A stretch of DNA of 64,000 bases from NCBI GenBank assembly GCA_041941305.1, contig JBGTQJ010000039.1, positions 20,094 to 84,093 on the forward strand. Reading direction: 5' to 3'. The stretch is from JANSWP01 sp041941305 (lineage in GTDB: Bacteria; Bacteroidota; Bacteroidia; Chitinophagales; Saprospiraceae). Numbering within the stretch: the stretch's first letter is position 1; every line of letters starts with the position of its first letter. The notes below the pieces were generated by a model. It had not been told where the DNA came from. It was given only the letters and a program-made list of their open reading frames with translations, and ran no database searches. Below, piece after piece: positions 51,467-59,760 of the stretch. The position numbers were made by a program, and so were the translations under genes.

Positions 51467-51491
51467 TTGCCTAAAATCATCGAGGGTTGAA

Positions 51492-51803
51492 TTATTCTAC
51501 AATAAATTGCCGCTCAAAAGTTGTCTCCATCCCATTCTTAAAAGTAAAAAAGACTTGTAAGGTCCAATACACCTGGCTATCTAAAACCTGAAAAGTAGCA
51601 GGAATCGACTTATTGGGAAAGGAGAACCTGGTAGAGGTTTCAGCTTTTAGGTTGGTGAGCTGAACCATTTTTTGTTCAAATATTGCCGACTTATAGGATT
51701 CAGCATTACTTTGCTGATAATCGATTACATCTTCATAAACAGTATAATGAACTTGAATTGACTTGATTTTATCACGGTTTTTTAAATGCCTTTTGTGTCT
51801 CGA
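51492..51803 (-). pseudogene. Orphan beta-sandwich tail directly after the truncated haemoglobin
   Basis: A frame in phase with the haemoglobin gene begins right after its TGA stop and runs 103 codons: KSIQVHYTVYEDVIDYQQSN, then VYWTLQVFFTFKNGMETTFE, ending RQFIVE. The pattern (W-x-L-x-V, then an acidic or aromatic end strand) resembles the last strands of arrestin-like beta-sandwich domains. There is no start codon except one internal Met. It is most likely the remaining 3' end of a lost gene. Confidence 0.5.
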
Positions 51804-52199
51804 TCATTGTACAAAAAAAGCTTCCCTGCTTTTATCAATTTTGAATAGCATCAGTTTGCCCATAAGGTCCACACGATTTTTCATTTCGGCTACTTTTTCT
51901 CCCTCAAATTGTTCATCGATGGTTTCAAAAAGCACCTTTTGCCATTGGTCAAAATGTTTTTTTTCAAGCCGTTCTTTTTGGTCTAATTCTATATGTTTTA
52001 AAATTGGATTGCCTTTGTAATTGGCGGCACCAAACAACACGGAATCCCAAAAGTTGTACAAAATGGGCATGTGTTTGTCCAGAGATAGCTCTACCACTTT
52101 CGTGAAAAAATGACCAATAATTTCATCGACCATTAATTTTTTATAGAAAGTGTCCATGAGGAATTTAATGTCTGCTCTATTTTGAATGTCTTTTTTCAT
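51804..52199 (-). CDS. Group III truncated haemoglobin
   Basis: The 131-residue product is a 2/2 globin of the trHbIII (P) group. The start DIKFLMDTFYKKLMVDEIIG has the B-helix FY pair, and the proximal haem ligand is His82 in EKKHFDQWQKVLF. The middle FWDSVLFGAANYKGNPILKH is typical. These bind oxygen, NO or peroxide and serve in nitrosative or low-oxygen stress. It is a single gene facing the PadR gene with a shared upstream region. Confidence 0.88.
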   Translation of the reverse strand: MKKDIQNRADIKFLMDTFYKKLMVDEIIGHFFTKVVELSLDKHMPILYNFWDSVLFGAANYKGNPILKHIELDQKERLEKKHFDQWQKVLFETIDEQFEGEKVAEMKNRVDLMGKLMLFKIDKSREAFFVQ

Positions 52200-52311
52200 G
52201 CTTAGGATTTTGATTTTCCAATAACAAAACTAAGCTATTATCTGCTCTAAAACAGGGACCATGAGATAAATGATTTTCTTTTTACAAAGCAACTCGAAAT
52301 CATTTCTTCTC

Positions 52312-52357
52312 CATTTAAGAATTAAATTATATCTTTGTTTGGTCTTCATTTAAGAAT
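52312..52357. promoter_or_regulatory. Twin operator candidates around the padR promoter
   Basis: CATTTAAGAAT occurs at 52312-52322 and 52347-52357. The second copy sits in a perfect palindrome TTCATT-TAAG-AATGAA (52345-52360). The pair brackets the -7 box at 52330, so a dimeric repressor bound to both would cover the promoter. PadR autorepression is common in the family. Confidence 0.5.
52330..52337 (+). promoter_or_regulatory. Putative -7 box of the padR gene
   Basis: TATCTTTG matches TAnnTTTG and lies 38 bp before the ATG at 52376. Confidence 0.5.
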
Positions 52358-52375
52358 GAAATAGAAAATGATAAA

Positions 52376-52711
52376 ATGAAAGGTACCTACATTGGAGAAT
52401 TTCAGGAAATTGTCCTACTCACCATTTTGATACTTGAGGAAAATGCTTATGGTGTAACCATACAAGCAGAAATTAAGGATCGAATCAAGCGGGAAGTAAG
52501 TCGCGGAGCATTGCATACGGCTTTGACTCGATTGGAAGAGAAAGGATTTATCAAATCTGAAATGGGAGGCGCAACTGCTATGCGTGGCGGTCGCCGAAAA
52601 CGATTTTTTGTAGTCACTCACAAAGGAAAAACTGCCCTGCAAGAAGCAAGAGATGTTCGCGAAAGACTTTGGAAAGCCATCCCAAATTTTTCCCTTGAAA
52701 TTAGAGTTTAG
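52376..52711 (+). CDS. PadR-family transcriptional regulator
   Basis: The 111-residue winged-helix protein starts MKGTYIGEFQEIVLLTILIL and has EENAYGVTIQAEIKDRIKRE (helix-turn-helix) and GALHTALTRLEEKGFIKSEM (wing and recognition region). PadR-s1-type regulators of this length are regularly found before FtsX-type permeases with a prefix domain, and repress them. The target here, 52798-54589, is broken. The operator candidates upstream suggest autoregulation. Confidence 0.88.
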   Translation: MKGTYIGEFQEIVLLTILILEENAYGVTIQAEIKDRIKREVSRGALHTALTRLEEKGFIKSEMGGATAMRGGRRKRFFVVTHKGKTALQEARDVRERLWKAIPNFSLEIRV

Positions 52712-52797
52712 GTGCCCGGTTCCTGGTTGATTAGCACCCAGCACCCAGAAACCAGAAACCAGCAAACCAGAACCCAGCAACCAGCAAACCAGAATCC
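52712..52797. repeat. Tract of CCAGAAACCAGCA words between padR and permease
   Basis: CCAGCAAACCAGAACCCAGC-type words fill the gap up to the permease ATG. The opening words GGTTCCTGGTTGATTAGCAC are partly complementary to them. It splits an expected padR-permease operon. Confidence 0.8.
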
Positions 52798-54589
52798 ATG
52801 CAACCACCAAAATATTTCAGGCGATTTTTTCAATGGTTTTGCCATCCCGACTTCAGGGAGGAACTGGAAGGCGACCTGGAGGAAACCTTTTTGGAAAATG
52901 TAGAAAAATGGGATTTAAAATGCAGTCAATCAACTTGCAGCAGAAGCATTTGGAGCTTTTGAAAATATTAATCCCGAATTTGACTTTCAATCTATTTCCA
53001 GTATCGTACCAGGTCCGGATCTCAGCAATCAAATAGGACCCAAAATGCCTTTGATTGCCGTCACTATCTTTTCCATTATTGCATTGATTGTGCTGCTTTC
53101 AGCTTGTTTCAATTACACCAATTTATCTATAGCGAGAGCTTTGAGGAGAGCGAGAGAAATAGGTGTTCGAAAAGTAGTAGGTGCAAAAAGGAAACAAATT
53201 ATCGTTCAATTTTTAGTGGAAGCGGCTTTGATTGCCTTGATGGCTTTGGTATTGGGAATTGGTTTATTTGAATTTATCAAACCCGGTTTTTTCGAATTGT
53301 TGCCCCGAGGAGAGCAGTTTACTTTGGAACTCAGTGCCCAACTTATCTTTTTATTTGTTGGATTTGCGCTGTTTGCAGGATTAATGGCAGGTGTTTTTCC
53401 AGCTACTTTTTTGTCATCCATGAAACCAGTTCAGGTTCTAAAAAATCGGTTGACACAAAAACTAACCAAGCGGCTCACAACGCGCAAAGTATTGACGGTT
53501 TTTCAATTTATCATTTCTGTAGGATTCATTGTCGCCACAAGCATTGTGTATCGCCAATATCAATATGCACTCAACAAAGATTTGGGCTTCGAGCAGGAAA
53601 ATATCCTGAATGTTTATTTACAAGATGTTGATTACCAAATGTTTGAAAATGAAATGTCCAGGATTTCCGAAGTTAAAAGCATCTCTTTTTCTTCAAAAAT
53701 CCTAGCTACCAATTCCAGGGCTTTTACCGCTGCCAAACTGGAAGGCGCACAAGATTCGCTTTACGTAAGCAATATTTATGTGGACGAAAATTTCATTCAA
53801 AATCATGGTTTGGCGATTTTAGAAGGGGATGATTTTCCAAAAAACCTTCCAAAGGAAGAACATGGCTATCTGGTCATTAATGAACAATTTGTAAAAGATT
53901 TCCAGTGGGAAAGCAATGCAGCTGCAATTGGACAATGGGTTTTTATGCAAGACAAGCCAAATAAGATAATTGGAGTAGTCAAAGATTTCCATTATACGCA
54001 TTTGGAAGAGCCCATTGGAAGCTTTTGTTTCAGGTATCAACCCGAAGTATGTCATATCGCCAATCTGAAAATTGCAAGTGTGGATTTGCCTGCCACCATG
54101 CAAAAAATAGAGCAATCCTGGCAAAAACTGGATGCTTATCAAAGCATGCATGCCCGGTTTTTAGACGAGGAAATTGAGGCGACCTATCAGTTTTTGATCG
54201 ACATCATGAAGGTATTTGGCTTTGTTGCTTTTCTGGCTATATCAATAGCCTGTTTGGGCTTATTGGGGATGACGGTATATACTACGGAAACCAAGTTGAA
54301 AGAAATCAGCATCCGAAAGGTTTTTGGTGCGAGCGAAGGACAATTGATCTTTGGCTTGTCCAAAGGATTCATATACTTATTGCTTATTGCAGCACTTATT
54401 GCCACGCCACTGATTTTTTTACTTTTTGACCAGGTCGTCCTAAATAATTTTGCCTACCGCATCAATATTGGTCTGATGGAATTGAGCTCTGGCTTTTTGA
54501 TCATTTTGATTTTGGGCTTATTAACAATTGGTTCCCAAACCTGGAAGGCAGCAAGAGCCAATCCGGCTGAAAATTTAAGAGGGGCGTGA
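52798..54589 (+). pseudogene. FtsX-type permease gene with central deletion and frame change
   Basis: From the ATG at 52798 the frame encodes the permease prefix domain (MQPPKYFRRFFQWFCHPDFR, EELEGDLEETFLENVEKWDL). It then loses phase near 52918. A second frame resumes there with AVNQLAAEAFGAFENINPEF, part of the periplasmic domain, and continues from 53045 through the C-terminal 514 residues (ALRRAREIGVRKVVGAKRKQ; KEISIRKVFGASEGQLIFGL). The first membrane helix and most of the first periplasmic domain are missing, at least ~300 codons. The 53045 frame could still be translated as a partial protein. Confidence 0.85.
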
Positions 54590-54994
54590 AGAGTAGAGTA
54601 AAATTAACATGTATCATTCCCCAAAGGCAGGATTGATCGGTTCTAAAAATATGCTTTGTGAATTTTATTAAGTTCAAGTTCAAGTTCAAGACCAAGTTCA
54701 ATTCTTGCGCTTGAACTTGATCTTGAACTTGAACTTTCAGGAATTTTGACGATAAAAACTATGTTAATCTCCCCAAAAACATAAGGAATATATAAAACCA
54801 ATCACCCCTGCCCAAATGGGGCAAGCTGAATTTGCATACAATGTATGTTCGTTAAATTTTTAATTTTAAAACGAAGGATTCTCTGGTCTTTGAGGAGATT
54901 TTACCGCTTATGGAATTAGACCAAGCTGTTTGAGCTCGTTTCAAACGATTGACTGGCACCCAGGAACCAGCAAACCAGTACCTAGCAACTTGGA
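54590..54994. repeat. Convergent gap with AAGTTCAAGTTC hairpin and CCAGCAAACCAG tract
   Basis: The 26-base arms 54676-54701 and 54711-54736 (AAGTTCAAGTTCAAG...) pair with one mismatch. Near 54952-54990 a CACCCAGGAACCAGCAAACC tract abuts the next stop codon. The rest (54740-54950) shows no gene. Confidence 0.8.
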
Positions 54995-55525
54995 TTAATT
55001 AGGTAATGGCTTACACAATTCCCCATATTTCAATTGGATTGTTTTCAGGACTATCCCATCTTTCAATATCAGTACATACAGCCTGTCAAATTCCCACTTT
55101 TCACCAATAGGTATACCGGCTTCGCCCCCCAGCAGTTTTACCAATTCAGGGGTTGTATTGCTATGTCCCGATACGGCAATGTTCCCTCGAAGGCCTTTCA
55201 GTTTTTCAGCAAAAGCAGTCAAGTTTCTGGGATCATATAATTCAACTTCAGCTTCAAAAATATTGTCCAGGGGTTCTACGGTTTGGCGGGTACGCAAATA
55301 GTCAGAGCTGAAGATATGCGTCAATTTACTTTCCATCAACACATTTTTCAAGTCACCAGCGCGGGCTTTCCCTTCGGAGGTTAATGCTGGATCCTTGCCT
55401 TTTTCTTTTTCCGCATGACGGAATAAATAAATTACCGTTTCTTCTGAGTTAATGTACTCGGTCAATCTGGTTTGAAAACAAGAAGAGATAAAAACGACAA
55501 ATGATATCAGGAGTAAATTCTTCAT
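54995..55525 (-). CDS. Histidine phosphatase superfamily lipoprotein (SixA-like)
   Basis: The 176-residue product has a lipoprotein signal (MKNLLLISFVVFISSC). The phosphohistidine motif is YLFRHAEKEKGKDPALTSEG, followed by HIFSSDYLRTRQTVEPL and the second catalytic His in IAVSGHSNTTPELVKLLGG. The size matches the short SixA-like branch. It removes phosphate from a small molecule or protein in the periplasm; the substrate is unknown. It is a single gene convergent with the broken permease. Confidence 0.87.
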   Translation of the reverse strand: MKNLLLISFVVFISSCFQTRLTEYINSEETVIYLFRHAEKEKGKDPALTSEGKARAGDLKNVLMESKLTHIFSSDYLRTRQTVEPLDNIFEAEVELYDPRNLTAFAEKLKGLRGNIAVSGHSNTTPELVKLLGGEAGIPIGEKWEFDRLYVLILKDGIVLKTIQLKYGELCKPLPN

Positions 55526-56015
55526 AATATTATCGATAAATTAAGATTGTTCTTTAGTTAAACACTATATAGATCTCCTTCTAAGAGTGAATGTACAATC
55601 AAACTTTTAGACATTCAAACCCTCACACATTTACACATTTTTTCACATATTCTTTTCAAAAATTCTTCTTTCTATGGATGGGGTTTCTATCTTCGCCGAA
55701 ATGGTTTTTGATTGAAAAGTCATTTTTGAGTATGTATAAATTTCCCCTTCCTGAAAACCAATATCTTATGAACTTGGCTTCAAATTAACTCAGTCAATTA
55801 TCTCGATAATCTCCTTCTTTAATTTTTCGCCAAAACCATAAACTCTTGATTTTCAGTTCGTATAAATTTTAAACATACTCTTGGAATACGACTTTGAATT
55901 ATTACGTATTTTAGATTTTTTGGAGGGTTTTACTACAATTTGGAAACAATTTTCCACAGAAACGTAAACTGATCATCACGAACCAAACAAGTTGAACCAT
56001 TAATGCACACATTTG
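55526..56015. other. Divergent intergenic region with ACATT-rich words
   Basis: This 490-bp AT-rich gap carries short CACACATTTACACATTTTTT words at about 55612-55660, again of the low-complexity word type. No family-like reading frame is seen; the 65-codon frame at 55591 has no support. Promoters for both neighbours should lie here. Confidence 0.5.
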
Positions 56016-57200
56016 ATGCCCGTAGAAACGCAAACGTACTTATTGATTGAAGATGCTGCTGGAATGAAGCAGTTTGAAGAAGAAAACAAAGAAATTTCCT
56101 GGTTATGTTTTGATACCGAATTTGTTGGCGAAAAACGATTTGTCACGGCGCTTTGTTTGATTCAAATAGCCACAGAACACGGCTTTTATTTGATCGATAC
56201 CATAAAAGTTAAAGACATTTCTGCCTTTATCAAAATGGTGACGGATGAAAACATCATCAAAGTCGCTCATGCAGGAGAGAACGATTATCGCCTGCTGAAT
56301 ACCCATTATGGCATTGTTCCAAAAAATACCTTTGACGCCCAAATAGCTGCAGGTTTTGCAGGCTATAAATATCCGGTTTCTTTTAGAAGACTCGTAGAAA
56401 GTGAATTGAATTTACGGCTAAGCAAAGGCTATACCGTGACAGACTGGGAACAAAGACCCTTTCAAAAAAGGCAATTGAAATATGCACTTTCTGATGTGAC
56501 TCCCCTATACGAACTTTGGCAGGAACTCTCCAGGAAATTGAAGAAACTCGGACGATTAGATTGGGCATTAGATGAATGTAAAGAACTTGAAAACCCGGCT
56601 TTTTACGATCAAGATCCCCACAAGGAGGCATTTAACTCCAATATCATCAAAAATATCGCTCCCCGAGAACAGCTTTTCCTGATTCGACTTTACAGATGGC
56701 GTACTGAAGAAGCTCGACGAAAAAACTTTTCAAAGGAAATGGTCATGCCGGGAAAGTTGATCAGCCAGATAATTCGAGGGGTCAGTTCTGGAAAGGAAGC
56801 ACTGCTGCACAATCGGCGTTTGCCTGACAATTTGATTCACCGCTACGGAGACATCTTTGTGGATCTGTACAAAAGATCACCTTCAGAAGAAGAAAAGGGC
56901 ATTTTGGAAAAAATTCCCCGTGATAATAGTGATAATCCGCAACAAGATTTGATGATGGAAATGCTGCATCTTTTGGTACGCCATAAATGCCTTAAAGAAA
57001 ATATCGCTTATAGCCTGGTAATGCCCAGAACCTACCTAAAGAAAATGAAGGCAGATAAAGACTTTTTCGAGTCTCGCCTGGAAAATGGTTGGCGAAGAAA
57101 ATTTCTTGGAGAAGAATTGACCCATTGGTTAAAAAACAGAACCCAGATGGAAATAGTCGTTGGCAATGGTAAATTTGAAGTGAAAATGAAAGAAGATTGA
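56016..57200 (+). CDS. rnd: Ribonuclease D
   Basis: The 394-residue product has the DEDDy 3'-5' exonuclease domain: the first Asp-x-Glu in WLCFDTEFVGEKRF, the second Asp in KVAHAGENDYRLLN, and Tyr/Asp in LKYALSDVTPLYELWQ. A helical HRDC-like part follows (FLIRLYRWRTEEARRKNFSK). It trims 3' ends of tRNA and other stable RNA in the cytoplasm. A TTG three bases upstream is also in frame; I use the ATG at 56016. It is a single gene. Confidence 0.9.
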   Translation: MPVETQTYLLIEDAAGMKQFEEENKEISWLCFDTEFVGEKRFVTALCLIQIATEHGFYLIDTIKVKDISAFIKMVTDENIIKVAHAGENDYRLLNTHYGIVPKNTFDAQIAAGFAGYKYPVSFRRLVESELNLRLSKGYTVTDWEQRPFQKRQLKYALSDVTPLYELWQELSRKLKKLGRLDWALDECKELENPAFYDQDPHKEAFNSNIIKNIAPREQLFLIRLYRWRTEEARRKNFSKEMVMPGKLISQIIRGVSSGKEALLHNRRLPDNLIHRYGDIFVDLYKRSPSEEEKGILEKIPRDNSDNPQQDLMMEMLHLLVRHKCLKENIAYSLVMPRTYLKKMKADKDFFESRLENGWRRKFLGEELTHWLKNRTQMEIVVGNGKFEVKMKED

Positions 57201-57207
57201 ATACGCT

Positions 57208-57292
57208 GTAATGAAAATAAAAATAAAAATAAAAATAAAAATTAAAATTAAAATTAAAATTTAGTCTGAACCATTTTCATTTTTATTTTCAT
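57208..57292. terminator. AT-rich convergent hairpin of AAAATAAAAAT words
   Basis: Tandem AAAATAAAAAT and AAAATT units on the left face ATTTTTATTTTCATT on the right. It lies between convergent stops (rnd and the thioredoxin gene). It is the AT-rich counterpart of the GC-rich hairpins. Confidence 0.7.
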
Positions 57293-57333
57293 TAAAAAGC
57301 CTATTAGCCAGTTTTGGTTACACGGGTCTAAAT

Positions 57334-57891
57334 TTAGTTTTCATTTTTGTCCTTAAATGCTTCCAAAGCCTGGTTGCCCAATCCTCTCAATTCGGTTTGA
57401 AATGCAGCACCGTTTTTTCTTGATAAAACGTTCCCGTTTGAATCTAAAAATAATAAAGTTGGAATCGCTTTGACGTCGTATTCAGCAGTGAGTTGGATAC
57501 CATGCCATTGATCTGCATCCACTTTGTAAGAAATGAAATTATCATTGAGGTATGCTGCGAATTTTGCATCCGTAAATACTTTTTTATCCATCAACTTACA
57601 GGGACCACACCAGGTGGCGTAGAAATCCACAAAAACGGGTTTGTTTTCTTTGGCAGATTGTTTGAGGAGGGGATCCAGTTTTTCAGAACTGACAAAATTG
57701 ACCAGGGAAGCATTTTTTTTATTGGGAAGTTTGACTACCTCTTCCTCATTTTTGTTCTGATTATCTTTTTCAACAGGTTCTCCTGAATCTTCCTTATAAG
57801 CCCTGTCATTTGCACTTTTTGCAGGTTGAAATAATTGACAGGAATTAAATACTAACAAACTGATTGTCAGTAGGGTGATTGTGTTTTTCAT
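57334..57891 (-). CDS. Thioredoxin-fold lipoprotein
   Basis: The 185-residue product has a lipoprotein signal (lipobox FNSC, Cys18) and a charged Asn/Glu/Lys linker. The thioredoxin domain of the DsbD-gamma/thiol:disulfide type has active site FYATWCGPCK (Cys95, Cys98) and the cis-Pro region in YDVKAIPTLLFLDSNG. It should reduce or isomerise disulfides in the periplasm, or supply electrons there. It is a single gene between two convergent or codirectional neighbours. Confidence 0.88.
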   Translation of the reverse strand: MKNTITLLTISLLVFNSCQLFQPAKSANDRAYKEDSGEPVEKDNQNKNEEEVVKLPNKKNASLVNFVSSEKLDPLLKQSAKENKPVFVDFYATWCGPCKLMDKKVFTDAKFAAYLNDNFISYKVDADQWHGIQLTAEYDVKAIPTLLFLDSNGNVLSRKNGAAFQTELRGLGNQALEAFKDKNEN

Positions 57892-57957
57892 GCTATATTG
57901 TTGTAGAATCCAGTTGGGGGATACAATTTCAAAAATAGAAATTTTATAGGTTTTTGG

Positions 57958-58725
57958 CTATTTTTTAGTTGTTCGGTTTTGATTGTTCCTCCTCAGTTCT
58001 CGTAAAATGCGGTACTTTTCAAAAACAACCCAGGCATTCAATCTGGCAATTTTAAAGCCCTCTTTTCCATCCAAAAATCCTTTTCTCAAGAAATAATCTC
58101 TGACAAAACGAAAAATGGTTCCGCCCAATTGTCTGGAGATATTTGCTTTTTTATCTTTTTTAAAGAGTTCTTTCCCAGCTAATTGTGCATATTTTTTTAA
58201 TCTTTTTTTGTATGCTCCTTCGCTTTTACAGGAGTTATGCCAGAGTTTTCCAGGCAAGCGAATAACCACGTGACCCTCCGGAATGTTCAGTTTTTCATGC
58301 ACAAAATCGCCGGTCCAGCTTATTTCTTTTTTGTTGAATAACCTCGGTTTCCAGTCTGGATACCATGCCCCATGCCGAATCCATTTTCCACAAAAACTAG
58401 AAATTCGATCAAGTGCATAAACTTTCCCATTTTCTAACTTTAAATGCAGCAGTGTTTGGATCAATTCTTCAGATAACACCTCATCTGCATCTATGGACAA
58501 GATCCAATCATATTTTGCCTGTTGGTTCCCAAAATTTTTGTTTTCAGAATAATTAACCCATGCTTTTTCAAAAACCCTCCCTCCCATATTTCGGCATATT
58601 TTGGCAGTTTCGTCCTGACTCAAGGCATCAACAATCACAATATCATCTGTAACCCTTCTTAGTGGCTCGAGGCATGAAGCAATTTGATCGGCTTCATTTA
58701 GGGTGATGATGACTACTGAGAACAT
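57958..58725 (-). CDS. WaaE/KdtX-like family 2 glycosyltransferase
   Basis: I start at the ATG at 58725 (MFSVVIITLNEADQIASCLE), giving 255 residues. The frame is open to 58848, but the extra 41 residues merely translate the GAGAGTTTGAGA repeat. GT-A features are present: VIITLNEADQI, the nucleotide-binding IVIVDALSQDETA, and the metal motif WILSIDADEVLSEEL. The later HEKLNIPEGHVVIRLPGKLW matches the WaaE/KdtX-like LPS-core glucosyltransferase branch. It acts at the inner membrane on a lipid-linked core. It follows cysQ. Confidence 0.87.
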   Translation of the reverse strand: MFSVVIITLNEADQIASCLEPLRRVTDDIVIVDALSQDETAKICRNMGGRVFEKAWVNYSENKNFGNQQAKYDWILSIDADEVLSEELIQTLLHLKLENGKVYALDRISSFCGKWIRHGAWYPDWKPRLFNKKEISWTGDFVHEKLNIPEGHVVIRLPGKLWHNSCKSEGAYKKRLKKYAQLAGKELFKKDKKANISRQLGGTIFRFVRDYFLRKGFLDGKEGFKIARLNAWVVFEKYRILRELRRNNQNRTTKK

Positions 58726-58727
58726 AT

Positions 58728-58812
58728 AGGAGAAATTGAGAGTTTGAGAGTTTGAGAAATTGAGAAATTGAGAGTTTGAGAGTTTGAGAGTTTGAGAGTT
58801 TGAGAAATTGAG
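58728..58812. repeat. Tandem GAGAGTTTGAGA tract before the glycosyltransferase
   Basis: Nine-base units GAGAGTTTGAGAAATTGAGA repeat about nine times, directly upstream of the chosen start at 58725. No complementary arm is seen. It is translated in frame if the upstream start is used. Confidence 0.85.
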
Positions 58813-58822
58813 AGCCTTTTGC

Positions 58823-59599
58823 TCAATTCTGGATTCTGCCATAGGCAATGAAATGGGGGTTCAATAAGTTTTCTTTATTGTAGGAAAGCGGCATTTTTGT
58901 TTCGTTATTGATCACTTTTCCGCCTGCTTCTTCCAGTACTATCTGTGCCGCGCCAGTGTCCCACTCCATAGTAGGAGCAAGCCTGGGGTAAACATGTGCC
59001 TCTGATTTTGCCAATATCAAAAATTTAAGTGAGCTTCCCTTCGCAACCAGGTTGGGTTTAGAAAATTGGTTGACAAAATTTTCAGTAGCTTCATTCAAAT
59101 GCGAGCGGGAACAGACGAGACTTAATTCTGAATCTGTAGCCTGAAATTCAGCTGCGGACAACCTGGTTTCTGAACTTCCTTTTATCAAAAAAGCTCCATT
59201 GCCTTTTACTGCCCAATACATTTCATCCAGTACTGGTGCATAGACTACTCCTAGGATAGGTGCCCCATTTTGAATTAAGGCAATGTTTACAGTGAATTCT
59301 CCATTTCGCTTTATAAATTCCTTAGTGCCATCTAATGGATCCACCAACCAGGTGTATTCATAATTTTTGCGCTCTTCATAGGGAATCTCCTTATTTTCTT
59401 CCGAGACAATGGGATATTGAATTTCTAAGCTTTCCAGACCATCACAAATCACCTTATTCGCAGCCTTGTCAGCTAAGGTTAATGGGGAATCATCTGCTTT
59501 ACGCTCAATCACAATACCTTCTGATTTTTTATAAATATCAAGAATTGCTTCTCCTGCTTTACGAGCGATTTCAATTACTTCTTTTGCTAATCCAATCAT
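58823..59599 (-). CDS. cysQ: 3'(2'),5'-bisphosphate nucleotidase CysQ
   Basis: The 258-residue product is a lithium-sensitive inositol-monophosphatase-fold phosphatase. The metal site is YTWLVDPLDGTKEFIKRNGE, with the earlier Glu in YPIVSEENKEIP and the C-terminal WDTGAAQIVLEEAGGKV. It removes the 3' phosphate of PAP, the by-product of sulfate assimilation. Family length is normal. It lies upstream of the glycosyltransferase and probably shares its transcript, although the repeat tract intervenes. Confidence 0.92.
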   Translation of the reverse strand: MIGLAKEVIEIARKAGEAILDIYKKSEGIVIERKADDSPLTLADKAANKVICDGLESLEIQYPIVSEENKEIPYEERKNYEYTWLVDPLDGTKEFIKRNGEFTVNIALIQNGAPILGVVYAPVLDEMYWAVKGNGAFLIKGSSETRLSAAEFQATDSELSLVCSRSHLNEATENFVNQFSKPNLVAKGSSLKFLILAKSEAHVYPRLAPTMEWDTGAAQIVLEEAGGKVINNETKMPLSYNKENLLNPHFIAYGRIQN

Positions 59600-59668
59600 A
59601 AATTCGATTCAACCTTTTTGTAAATAAAAGCATTATTTTTGCGCGCCCAAATGTAGGGATTTTTAATT

Positions 59669-59757
59669 CAGTTGTCGGTCGTCAGTTGTCTGTTTTAGTT
59701 CTGGAGAAGTTAAAAATGCATAACTGAGAACCGACAACTGAACAACCGACAACCGAA
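59669..59757. repeat. Hairpin of CAACCGACAACTG words directly before galE
   Basis: CAGTTGTCGGTCGTCAGTTG (59669 on) faces a mirrored CCGACAACTGAACAACCGAC tract ending three bases before the galE ATG (59761). It lies in a divergent gap (cysQ / galE), so it must be transcribed into the galE leader or hold its promoter. Confidence 0.82.
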
Positions 59758-59760
59758 AAC

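Noticed and set aside
58726..58848. N-terminal extension of the WaaE-like glycosyltransferase
   Set aside because: It merely translates the GAGAGTTTGAGA tract; the family start MFSVVIITLNE lies at 58725.
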